From: Erodium maritimum
Lineage: Eukaryota > Streptophyta > Magnoliopsida > Geraniales > Geraniaceae
Direction of reading: 5' to 3'
Length of the DNA stretch: 64,000 bases
NCBI GenBank assembly: GCA_963921825.1
Contig: OY997589.1
Coordinates: 48,308,638 to 48,372,637 of the forward strand
The translations under genes were made by a program, and so were the position numbers. This document shows, piece after piece, positions 56,311 to 64,000 of the stretch; position 1 is the stretch's first letter; each line of letters opens with the position of its first letter. The notes beneath the pieces are model-generated. The model made no database searches. It was not told the origin of the DNA and saw nothing but the letters and a program-made list of their open reading frames with translations.

Positions 56311-57960
56311 AGCAGCTTCTTCTGATAATTACATTTTCTCTAGTTTTCAATCTATGAGACATGATATCTTGGCTGGTGAGTCTTTAAATTTAGCACAATT
56401 TACCTTGATTTCTTGTGATACGAAGACTAAGATAAAGTTAGAGCCCCAATTCCAGTCATTGATGGATCAATTTCCTAGTGTTTTTTAGGCTCCCACTTCC
56501 TTGCCTCCTAGGAGATTTTGTGACCATCAGATCCCTCTTCTCCCTGGTAGTAGACCACCCTCTATTAGACCATACAAACACTCATATGAGCAAAAGAATG
56601 TGCTAGAGGCACTAGTTCAGGACATGCTGAAGGTTGGGGTGATACAGCATAGTACTAGTCCTTATTCCTTTCTTGTCTTACTGGTTGAGAAGAAGGATGG
56701 ATCTTATAGAATGTGTGTGGACTTTAGACAGCTAAATGACCAAACAGTGAAGGACAAATTCCCAATACCCACTATTGAGGAACTATTGGATGAGTTAGCT
56801 AGGTGCAAATAATTTTCCAAAATAGATTTGAGGTCTGTTTATTACCGAGTGAGATTGGCTGAGGGTGAGGAGGCTAAAACAGCATTCAGGACTCATGAGG
56901 GGCACTATGAATTCAAGGTGATGCCATTTGGTTTGACTAATGCACCTTCCACTATTCAGTCCTTGATGAACCATGTGTTGCATGACTTCCTCTGAAAGTT
57001 TGTCCTTGTCTTTTTTGATGATATTTTGATTTATAGTAAGAGCTGGGAAGACCACCTTGAACATGTCAAATTCAGAGGCTACAGGACCATCAATTATTTT
57101 CAGAACTTTCCAAGTGTGAATTTGGTAGGAAACAAATTGAATATCTGGGACATATCATCTCTGCTGAAGGGGTGGCTACTGATCCTGCAAAGGTCCAGGC
57201 AATGAGAGACTGGCCTGCCCCAAAAACACTTAAATCCTTGAGAGGGTTTATGGGGTTGACAGGGTACTGTAGAAGGTCTGTACAAGGGTATGAGACTATA
57301 GCAAGGCCTTTTAAAAATTTATTAAAAAAATATCTTTACTTGGGGTCCTGAAGCACAATTCAGTTTTGAGAAGTTAAAGGAAGCTATGAGCACTACTCTT
57401 GTATTGAGGTTGCCTGACTTTACACAGCCATTTATATTTGAGGCTGATGCATGTGACAAACGAATTGGGGGGGTTCTTATGCAAGAAGGGAGGCATATTG
57501 CCTTTTTGAGTAAAGCACTAGGAAAAAGCATGCAGCTATGTCCACATATGAGAAGGAGCTCTTAGCTTTTATCACTTGTATACAGAAGTGGAGACACTAC
57601 TTTGCTTCTGGTAGTGTGGTGTTGAAAACAGATCACTAAAGCCTAAAATTTTTATTGGAACAGAAGTTGACAACCTGTTTCCAATACAAGTGGCTAGCCA
57701 AGCTTATGGGTTTGAACTATACAATTGAATTTAAGAAAGGGAAGGAGAACTTAGCTGCTGATGCATTGTCCAGGTTACCTGAGGTTGATCTTTGCCTTAT
57801 ATCTACTATTATTCCTGTTTGGATGTCTGAGGTCCACTCTAGTTATGATAATGACTTGGAGGCACAAAAGCTCCTACTAGAATTGTCCCTCTCCAAGGAG
57901 GCAATGCCATCTTATGATCTGCAACATACTATTTATCTTATATGCAGGAAAGGTTTATTT
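56311..57960 (+). pseudogene. Gypsy-2 reverse transcriptase and RNase H (fragmented)
   Basis: Blocks in order: RMCVDFRQLNDQTVK (56501-56812 frame), then after a stop [21 protein letters not shown] and VLVFFDDILIYS (57004-57040). LRGFMGLTGYCRR follows, then RNase H FEADACDKRIGGVL and KTDH with a stop, and WLAKLMGLNYTIEFKKGKEN in an open frame from 57655. At least five stops or frameshifts. The catalytic FFDD is still readable. Confidence 0.88.
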
Positions 57961-58080
57961 GGATTCTGATTCTGGTATAAGGAGGAAGATGATGTCATGC
58001 CTTCATGAATCTCCCATTTAGGGGTCACTCTGGTATCAGTGTTACTACCAAGAGGATCAAGCAAAAAAAAATGACCACAT

Positions 58081-59253
58081 ATGAACAAGGACATCTATGA
58101 CTTTGTTAGAGAGTGTGATGTCTGTCAGAATTGTAAATTTGAGCATACACCTTATGCTGGTCTATTAAATCCTCTTCCTATTCCATCTCATCCTTGGACA
58201 AACATATCCATGGATTTTATTGAGGGGTTACCAAACTCAGGAGCAAAGGATGCTATATTGGTTGTGGTGGATAGATTCAGCAAATATGGCCATTTTCTAC
58301 CCCTTTCTCATCCTTTTTCTGCAGCACAAGTGGCTCAAGTGTTTTTTGACAACATTTTCAAGTTGCATGGCCTCCTATCCTCCATTGTTTCAGATAGAGA
58401 TAACCTTTTTCTTAGTAATTTTTGGAAGAAGTTGTTCAAGAAATTAGATGTCAAGCTCCATATGTCAACTGCTTACCACCCTCAAACAGATGGGCGGACT
58501 GAGAGGGTAAATCAATGTCTGGAGAATTATATGAGGGCAATGACACATCTTTTTCCTAAGAAATGGAGCACTTGGTTAACATTTGCTGAATTTTGGTACA
58601 ACACATGTCATCAAACTACTATTAAAATGTCACATTTTGAGGATGTCTATGGATTTCCAGCTCCAATGGTTAACTTTGGCCCTGTGCGGTCCTCAGTTGC
58701 TGTTATTGAAGGATTTATAAACTCTAGGGAGGAGTTGAATAGAATGCTAAAGGAGAACTTGATTCAGGATCGGTCAAGAATGAAACAATTTGCTGATAAG
58801 CACAAGACTGAGAGAGAATTTGTGGTGGGAGACTGGGTGTACTTGAAGTTGCAACCATACAGGCAAAATTCTGTCAATTTGAGGTCCAATCTGAAGTTGT
58901 CTCCTAGGTTTTATGGACCTTTTCAAGTCATTGAGAGGATTGGCAAGGTAGCTTATAAACTAAAATTACCTGATACCTCTCTCATTCATCTTGTATTCCA
59001 TGTCTCACTGCTGAAGAAACAATTGGGGCATAAGAACAGACTCCTGCATCAGTTGCCAGACACTACATCAGAAGGCCATTTGAAGCTTCATCCTATAGCA
59101 CCGCTCCAGAAGAGAATTGTGAAGCACAATAATGCACCTGTAGTGCAATACTTGATTCAGTGGGATAGGTCTGGACCTGGAGATGCAGCTTGGGAAGAGG
59201 CTCCAACAATTCAGAACCATTTTCCGGAGTGGTTGGCCAAAGCCTTGGCTTGA
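58081..59253 (+). CDS. Gypsy-2 integrase and chromodomain-like tail (open frame)
   Basis: 390 open codons, out of frame with the upstream pol. CDVCQNC is the end of the integrase zinc domain. NISMDFIEGLP, VVVDRFSKYGHF and IVSDRDNLFLSNFWKK carry the catalytic Asp residues, and TAYHPQTDGRTERVNQCLEN carries the Glu. The C-terminal GPFQVIERIGKVAYKLKLP and FHVSLLKKQLG, then YLIQWDRSGPGDAAWEE, form the DNA-binding and chromodomain-like end. It is the best preserved part of Gypsy-2. The translation start is arbitrary, since this would be read as part of a polyprotein. Confidence 0.85.
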   Translation: MNKDIYDFVRECDVCQNCKFEHTPYAGLLNPLPIPSHPWTNISMDFIEGLPNSGAKDAILVVVDRFSKYGHFLPLSHPFSAAQVAQVFFDNIFKLHGLLSSIVSDRDNLFLSNFWKKLFKKLDVKLHMSTAYHPQTDGRTERVNQCLENYMRAMTHLFPKKWSTWLTFAEFWYNTCHQTTIKMSHFEDVYGFPAPMVNFGPVRSSVAVIEGFINSREELNRMLKENLIQDRSRMKQFADKHKTEREFVVGDWVYLKLQPYRQNSVNLRSNLKLSPRFYGPFQVIERIGKVAYKLKLPDTSLIHLVFHVSLLKKQLGHKNRLLHQLPDTTSEGHLKLHPIAPLQKRIVKHNNAPVVQYLIQWDRSGPGDAAWEEAPTIQNHFPEWLAKALA

Positions 59254-59266
59254 GGTCAAACCATTT

Positions 59267-59281
59267 TGAAGCAGGGGTATT
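59267..59281 (+). promoter_or_regulatory. Gypsy-2 polypurine tract
   Basis: GAAGCAGGGGTATTT immediately before the 3' LTR. Confidence 0.75.
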
Positions 59282-59687
59282 TGTCGTGATTTCTTGTGTT
59301 TGAAGCAACAGACAATACCAGTAAGTTAGTTACTTTTGCGTATTAGTTAAATGGTGCGTTTCATTTGGCGAGCCTCGCATGTCTTCCACGTGCATCGTCT
59401 TCCTCTAGCCGAGCTCTGTGTTGCGTGGGAGTCACGCAACACTGTGGTCATGCTCTGTCAGCGACAGACGCGGATCTTCTGCACGATACAAAAGGCTGCA
59501 ACGTCCTCTCTGTCATTTTCATCTTTGATTTGGTATTATCTTGTATTTGGTTAAGCTAGGTTTTCATTTTCAGTTCTTCATTTGTCTCGAACAATTTGTA
59601 ACCTTTCTTAGCTAAATTGAACCAAATCCTTCATCTCTCGGTCTCATTTCTGAATATTTAAGCTTCAGTTACAACTTGAGTGTAACA
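59282..59687 (+). repeat. Gypsy-2 3' LTR
   Basis: 406 bp like the 5' LTR, with many scattered differences (for example GTGCCTGAAG/GTGTTTGAAG), so the element is clearly older than Gypsy-1 and Copia-A. The TSD AACTA follows at 59688-59692. Confidence 0.95.
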
Positions 59688-59845
59688 AACTACTGGCATC
59701 GAAAGCAAACACACAGAGTGCGAGTAGAAGGAGAGGAGCCATAACAACAGCCATGGCTGCCATGGAGGAAAGTCGTGGTGCAAGGTCAGAAGAGAGATCT
59801 CTCTATTTGGAAGTACTTGATTTTTTTTTCATATTAGGGTGGAAT
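59688..59845 (-). pseudogene. Retrocopy, 5' part with signal-peptide start
   Basis: On the minus strand an ATG at 59763-59761 (second in-frame ATG 59754-59752) opens a peptide starting MAAMAVVMAPLLLLALC and then VFAFDASS, a convincing secretion signal with a hydrophobic core and Ala-X-Ala-like end. After 76 nt the Gypsy-2 insertion interrupts it. Reading continues in frame at 29214 (SYSPAPLPG...). The right TSD of the insert, AAACTTAAGTT, is at 59846-59856. The original product was probably a small secreted or cell-wall protein (inference from the signal and Pro/Ser/Ala content). Confidence 0.5.
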
Positions 59846-59856
59846 AAACTTAAGTT

Positions 59857-60114
59857 GACACCGGTCAAAGTTGTGGATCTGAAATTTTTCATTTTTTTCT
59901 ATTTTTAGACCTCCAATTTTTATGCTTTTGTTTTAGTTTCATTTTCATATCTAAAATTGATTTTAATTTGAAAAAATAATTGGAATATTAAAATCTAATT
60001 CTTAAATGTTTAGAAAAATTTTATTTTCAAGTGGGGGTGTTTAAGTCTTTTACAACTTCATTATAACAGTCCAACTGACGGAATAAGTAATTCGTTACAA
60101 ATTGATACATAAAG
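59857..60114. other. AT-rich spacer
   Basis: No gene or repeat recognised. Confidence 0.5.
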
Positions 60115-60884
60115 TTATTTATTTATTTATTTGAAACGGGTAACCGGAGAAGTGCATTACTGCAAACAAAAAACCATACAATGTAGAGCGTAACCGCTTT
60201 GGTTCCAGATATGTGTCTAGGCCGACCGTAGCAACCCCAGCGCTCATGGACCCGTAGAAGATAGCCTGCTTTTGATCGCAGACAAAACTCAAGACATCCC
60301 CTTACCGACATTTCAAAAGTCCTAAATATAAAATACATAATCCAACAAACGAAAAGAACTAACAAGCCCAAACTAAAAGAGTAAAAAACATAACGCAAAC
60401 TTGAAACTGGTGCTCTGATTGCGGCTTTCCCGAGACTTCCCAGCACCGGTAGTCCCGAATTTGTGGGCATAGTCCGTAGTCGGACCCTCCCACCCCCGCC
60501 AGGTCTTCTCATTCTTCTGAAGGAGGCCCTAACACCTCCTTCTGTGGATCCTTGAGACGTTCCGTCTCCGTCGAATATTCACCTGCGGTTTCCCATCGGC
60601 TACCTGGCTCCACCGCAAGCCCACTTTCATCCGGCAGAGGTTGTGGCCGAGATGGAGGGACCTTCCTATCCTTAGGGTCTGCACCGATCCTTGTGATGGG
60701 ATCGGTTTGGGATGGATTGGAGGCCATGGACCGATCGGGGAGACCGCGGCGCGATGGGAGGGTATGTGGCGGTCGGAACGGATGCGAACCCTATGACAGG
60801 AGTGCGGTGGCACACGTCGATAGGAGAGATAATCGGCGACGATGAGAATGCAACCCCTGAGGGGTTCGATGAGAAACCCTAAAG
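60115..60884 (-). mobile_element. Internally deleted LINE-like element
   Basis: On the minus strand it begins near 60884 with AAACCCTTTAGGGTTTC, carries an ATG at 60727 with a 72-codon frame (MASNPSQTDPITRIGAD, acidic, Pro-rich) ending at 60509, and finishes with an unrelated 3' segment and an (AAAT)n tail (60115-60132 on the plus strand). ORF1 start plus 3' end without nuclease or reverse transcriptase is what a deleted LINE derivative looks like. A second candidate of similar design is the retrocopy at 28454. No clear TSD. Confidence 0.45.
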
Positions 60885-60887
60885 GGT

Positions 60888-61215
60888 TTAGAAGGGAGCT
60901 TCCTCTCCGGACATGGCAGTAAAACAGCTGTTAAGGTAGTTCTCGTCCATCCACTGCTGCAAGTCCCAGATCCAGTGAAACTTAACCTCATCAGATCCGG
61001 CTCCGACATACTGAGAGCCCCGGGCTTGCTGTTGAGCCGGCGGAGGCACGACCTGCGGGACCCACCCACTAGGGGGAGGCAAGGGCTGTTGATACCGCGT
61101 CGCCGCCTGCTGCTGCAGCATCATCATCAACTACTATGGCGGAGGCGCCTTCTACTACTGCTGACTAGGCGGCCATCGGCGGCAGGGCTCTTCCTGGTAC
61201 CGGTTGCTGCATCAT
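60888..61215 (-). pseudogene. RBP45/RBP47-like RNA-binding protein, first exon (decayed)
   Basis: On the minus strand the expected start MMQQPVPGRALPPMAA (ATG 61215-61213) is stopped by TAG at 61167-61165. A frameshift then leads to a Gln/Pro-rich stretch (61130 on) and the start of RRM1: DEVKFHWIWDLQQWMDENYL, then NSCF. Plant RBP45/RBP47 proteins have LWIGDLQxWMDENYL there, so the RNP2 motif is damaged (HWIWDL). These proteins bind poly(U)/oligouridylate RNA in the nucleus and stress granules. The exon is cut at 60888 by the LINE-like element and no further RRM is in the window. Confidence 0.7.
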
Positions 61216-61378
61216 TGTGAAGGCTGGAGAGGTATATGGCACAATATGGATGATGAAGGTGAAGGGGGAGGAGGATCGGCAACGAATCTGCAAGAGACGA
61301 GAAAACCCTAGCCATAAAGTCATTTATTAATTAAAAGACAATCAAAGTATGCATTAAATAATCGTATAAACTTAGGAA
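61216..61378. other. Probable 5' leader of the RBP45-like pseudogene
   Basis: Pyrimidine-rich on the minus strand, as plant leaders often are (CTCCTCCCCCTTCACC). The copia-C LTR starts at 61379, so any promoter upstream has been displaced. Confidence 0.4.
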
Positions 61379-61618
61379 TGTTGTGATTATTTCTTAAACG
61401 ATCAGAACCGAAACTAAACGATCGAACTTCTTCTACTAAAATATCAAAACACTTTACTAAATAACTTCACTTCTCTTTTGATTTTCTCTTTTGATGTTCT
61501 ATGTCTCTTACATGAGCACAAAGTGTTATATATATAGCCTATGTGAATTGATGAGTCAATTCCACATGTTAAGCATGCATGGGTGATGGCCACATAGCCT
61601 CCACGTATTTTCACAACA
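61379..61618 (-). repeat. Copia-C 3' LTR
   Basis: On the minus strand TGTTGTGAAAATACG...AATCACAACA, with a TATATATA box near 61532-61541. The 5' partner is outside the window. Confidence 0.8.
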
Positions 61619-61628
61619 CTTCCCCTTG
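61619..61628 (-). promoter_or_regulatory. Copia-C polypurine tract
   Basis: CAAGGGGAAG on the minus strand directly before the LTR. A second purine run (AAGGGGAGAT, about 62343-62352) lies right after the stop codon and could be an older or alternative tract. Confidence 0.7.
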
Positions 61629-61647
61629 GACATCACCATTAAAAATA

Positions 61648-62137
61648 GGGGTTACTCCATGTCCTAACGCCCACCTTTCAGAAATTGTTAAATCCAAACC
61701 ATGTACAATTGAAATTGCCATGTAGTAACGCTCAATTGACTGAAATTGCCAATTGTTTCTAATTTTAAACTGACGTTAACTTGGCCAAGTGAAAAGTCGA
61801 GTTTACCCTCAAATATGTTCTTCCTACGGATGTTAACTTGGCGTAACTTCATCTCTTTGTAACCTAATCTCTTCATCTCAGCGCTTCGAACTTCATCTCT
61901 TTGTGTCCAAGCTTCGAATTTCATTTCTTCGTGACCTCAGCTCGCGCAAGCTCCATTATAAAATGAGTCACGTGGGCAGCACGTGATTCACTATTCACGG
62001 AAAAAGTCAATTTAAACAGTACTTTTTGATTTTTAATAATTCAGTTTTGAAATTCGTTACTATTTGACAATTTTTCAAAGCTTGGGTGCGGATTTGACAA
62101 TTAAGTGTAGTACGAGGTTAGGACATGGAGTAAACCC
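61648..62137. mobile_element. MITE with 9-bp TSD (Mutator-like type)
   Basis: Perfect 9-bp TSD TTAAAAATA at 61639-61647 and 62138-62146. Ends are inverted: GGGGTTACTCCATGTCCTAAC on the left and GTTAGGACATGGAGTAAACCC on the right, about 20 bp nearly perfect. 490 bp, no transposase. A 9-bp TSD is the hallmark of Mutator-like elements. It lies in the 3' untranslated region of Copia-C and so is younger than it. Confidence 0.85.
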
Positions 62138-62161
62138 TTAAAAATACATCAAATGCGCCTT

Positions 62162-62340
62162 AAGTTGCCTCGTTAAAAACCTCCTCAGGAAAACCCGGTG
62201 GGACAAAACCTGTAAGGAAAAGAGTGCAACGCGCAAAACGTGCTTCATGTTGTGCTTGATGTTGCCTCGTTAAAAACCTTTCCAAGAAAACCCTGTGGGA
62301 CAAAACTTGGATAAGGGAAAAAGAGTGCAGCGCACAAAAA
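62162..62340 (-). repeat. Two-unit direct repeat in the Copia-C 3' region
   Basis: GTTGCCTCGTTAAAAACCT... GGGACAAAAC... AAGAGTGCA-CGC occurs at about 62166 and 62263, a tandem unit of about 97 bp with moderate divergence. Confidence 0.8.
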
Positions 62341-62365
62341 TTATCTCCCCTTGACTTCAGGCAGG

Positions 62366-64000
62366 CTACTTTGGTTGCTTGCTCAGACGACGCATGCCGA
62401 TCTTGTGAACTAGCTTCTCAAAGGTAGAAGTCAACAAGGCTTTAGTAAATAAATCGGCAAGATTCTCGCAGGACCGAATCTGCTTGACATCTATCTCATT
62501 ACTCTTCTGGAGCTCATGAGTATAAAAGATTTTCGGAGAGATGTGCTTGATTCTATCTCCTTTGATGTAGCCTCCTCTGACTTGAGCTATACAAGCTGCA
62601 TTATCTTCATATATGATGGAAGGAGAGCTTGGCGGAGGAATTCCGATTGAGCATAACACATGCTTCAAAACGGATCGCTGGAAAACACATTCTCGGCTAG
62701 CTTCATGTAGCGCCACAATCTCCGAGTGGCTTGAGGAAGTCGCCACCAAAGTCTGCTTTGTAGAGCGCCAGGAGATGGCTGTTTCACTGCAGGTGAAAAC
62801 ATAGCCTGTCTGGGAGCGAGCTTTGTGAGGATCTGATAAATAGCCTGCATCTGCATATCCAACCAGGCCGACGCTCACCCTGGACTTGGAATACATAAGT
62901 CCCAAATCTCTAGTCCCGCTCAGGTAACGAAGTACATGCTTGATACCATTCCAATGTCGTCGAGTGGGTTCTGAACTGAACCTGGCAAGTACATTTACTG
63001 CAAACGCTATGTCAGGTCGCGTACATTGTGCCAAATATAATAAACCCCCAATAGCATTGAGATATGGTACTTCAGGACCAAGTATCTCTTCATCTGCCTC
63101 CTTGGGACGGAATGGATCTCTTCTTGGATCTAAAGAACGGACGACCATTGGAGTACTGAGAGGGTGAGCATTATCCATACTAAAACGCTTCAAAAGCTTT
63201 TCAACATATGCTGATTGATGGATCAAAATACCATCAGACAGATGCTTGAGTTGCAGGCCGAGACAGTGTCTAGTCCTTCCCAAATCTTTCATTTCGAATT
63301 CTCTTTTCAGATAATCTGAAGCTTTGAGGATCTCTTCTGGAGTCCCAATCAGATTTATGTCATCAACGTATACTGCAATAATAACAAACCCGAAGGTTGT
63401 TTTCTTAATGAACGCACATGGACAAATAACATCATTTTTATAGCCTTCTCTGGTAAGGTACTCGCTAAGGCGATGATACCACATCCTACCAGATTGCTTT
63501 AGTCCATACAGAGATTTTTGTAATTTTATTGAACACATATCTCTGGGGATATCTATCATTGCTTCAGGCAATCTCAACCCATCAGGGAGTTTCATATAGA
63601 TATCAGTGTCCAAATTACCATACAGGTAAGCAGTCACAACGTCCATCATGCACACATCAAGTCCTTCAGAGACTGATAGGCTGATCAAATATCTGAAAGT
63701 GATCATATCCATTACTGGGGAATATGTCTCATCAAAATCGACTCCTGGTCGTTGAGAGAATCCTTGGGCCACAAGTCTATCCTTATACCGGGCGACTTCA
63801 TTTTTCTCATTTCGTTTCCTTACAAATACCCACCTGTAACCAACAGGGTTGACATCTTCTGGTGTCTTGGAAACGGGCCCAAAAACTTGGCGTTTCGCCA
63901 ATGAAGCCAATTCTGCCTGAATTGCTTCTTCCCACATAGGCCAGTCATCCCTGTGACGGCATTCATCGATGCTTCGGGGCTCGAAATCAAACTCATTTAT
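62366..64000 (-). CDS. Copia-C polyprotein: reverse transcriptase and RNase H (partial)
   Basis: The minus-strand frame is open from the window edge (EPRSIDECRHRDDW just upstream of the Met at 63937) to the stop at 62366: 523 residues from that Met. Reverse transcriptase: WEEAIQAELASLAKRQVFGP, GYRWVFVRKRNEKNE, LVAQGFSQRPGVDFDETYSPV, DVVTAYLYGNLD, KLQKSLYGLKQSGRMWY, catalytic AVYVDDINLIGT (YVDD at about residues 195-198). RNase H: GYADAGYLSDPHKARSQTGY, SSSHSEIVALHEASRE, YEDNAACIAQ and ADLFTKAL. No lesion is seen in the visible part, so this element may encode working enzymes. Gag, protease and integrase must lie beyond 64000. Confidence 0.93.
   Translation of the reverse strand: MNEFDFEPRSIDECRHRDDWPMWEEAIQAELASLAKRQVFGPVSKTPEDVNPVGYRWVFVRKRNEKNEVARYKDRLVAQGFSQRPGVDFDETYSPVMDMITFRYLISLSVSEGLDVCMMDVVTAYLYGNLDTDIYMKLPDGLRLPEAMIDIPRDMCSIKLQKSLYGLKQSGRMWYHRLSEYLTREGYKNDVICPCAFIKKTTFGFVIIAVYVDDINLIGTPEEILKASDYLKREFEMKDLGRTRHCLGLQLKHLSDGILIHQSAYVEKLLKRFSMDNAHPLSTPMVVRSLDPRRDPFRPKEADEEILGPEVPYLNAIGGLLYLAQCTRPDIAFAVNVLARFSSEPTRRHWNGIKHVLRYLSGTRDLGLMYSKSRVSVGLVGYADAGYLSDPHKARSQTGYVFTCSETAISWRSTKQTLVATSSSHSEIVALHEASRECVFQRSVLKHVLCSIGIPPPSSPSIIYEDNAACIAQVRGGYIKGDRIKHISPKIFYTHELQKSNEIDVKQIRSCENLADLFTKALLTSTFEKLVHKIGMRRLSKQPK

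Larger units (their letters stand above)
29220..59687 (+). mobile_element. Gypsy-2: LTR retrotransposon carrying a 24.8-kb nested insertion
   Basis: 406-bp LTRs at 29220-29625 and 59282-59687 (TGTC(A/G)TGATTTC...GTGTAACA) with TSD AACTA. Without the insertion (LARD-D plus one GGTCC) it would be about 5.7 kb. It reads gag, protease, reverse transcriptase, RNase H, integrase and a chromodomain-like end on the plus strand, with many stops and frameshifts in gag and reverse transcriptase but a long open integrase. It is more decayed than Gypsy-1, consistent with it being the oldest layer of the stack after the retrocopy. Confidence 0.95.
61379..64000 (-). mobile_element. Copia-C: copia element, 3' part (continues past the window)
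   Basis: 3' LTR 61379-61618, then a polypurine tract, a 3' untranslated region interrupted by a MITE, and an open reverse transcriptase/RNase H frame reaching the window edge. A different family from Copia-A/B: short 240-bp LTR and intact YVDD. The left flank is AGGAA (61374-61378); the matching TSD would be outside the window. Confidence 0.88.

Noticed and set aside
1..64000. A new defence, toxin or biosynthetic system
   Set aside because: I looked on both strands for clustered non-transposon genes and found none; apart from broken host fragments everything supportable belongs to transposable elements or simple repeats.

Overview
This window looks like nuclear DNA from a flowering plant. 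It is repeat-rich, of the pericentromeric or gene-poor intergenic kind: nearly every supported feature is a transposable element, often inserted inside another, and the host-gene pieces (a FAR1-related gene, an RBP45-like RNA-binding protein, a probable retrocopied secreted protein) are broken. I cannot name the species. I see no bacterial genes, rRNA genes, tRNA genes or CRISPR arrays.

Layout. 1-5570: a FAR1/FHY3-type gene, with one intron still visible, is split by about 4.3 kb of insertions (a long-inverted-repeat DNA element, a minus-strand solo long LTR called LARD-A here, and a tRNA-derived SINE-like repeat). 5642-7143: remnant of a LINE ORF1 on the minus strand. 7399-8675: second copy of the inverted-repeat element. 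9087-17850: an old copia element into which two solo long LTRs (LARD-B, LARD-C) have inserted. 17851-22306: nested MITE-like elements, a 360-bp tandem duplication, a (TA)n(TG)n microsatellite and a decayed copia LTR. 22872-28103: a nearly complete chromovirus-type gypsy element with a perfect 5-bp target-site duplication (TSD).

28443-59856 is the centrepiece, a stack of nested insertions. A minus-strand retrocopy (11-bp TSD) was hit by a gypsy element (29220-59687, TSD AACTA). That was hit by LARD-D (29863-54620, TSD GGTCC), which in turn received two copies of one copia family: Copia-A on the minus strand (29869-38316, TSD GTAAT) and a tandem three-LTR Copia-B on the plus strand (40166-53201, TSD CTGAG). 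59857-64000 holds an internally deleted LINE-like element, a decayed RBP45-like first exon, and the 3' part of a minus-strand copia element whose reverse transcriptase frame is open to the window edge. Its 3' region carries a MITE with a 9-bp TSD.

What stands out: the young copia family lacks the reverse transcriptase YVDD box and has a changed protease active site in every copy with that region, yet it has clearly moved recently, so it was probably mobilised in trans. The long LTRs keep the same predicted splice layout (first donor, internal exon of 86-93 nt, acceptor beside a hairpin) although their 5' halves differ in sequence. The TSDs and open frames were read directly; family assignments come from recognised protein motifs; no alignment or database search was possible.
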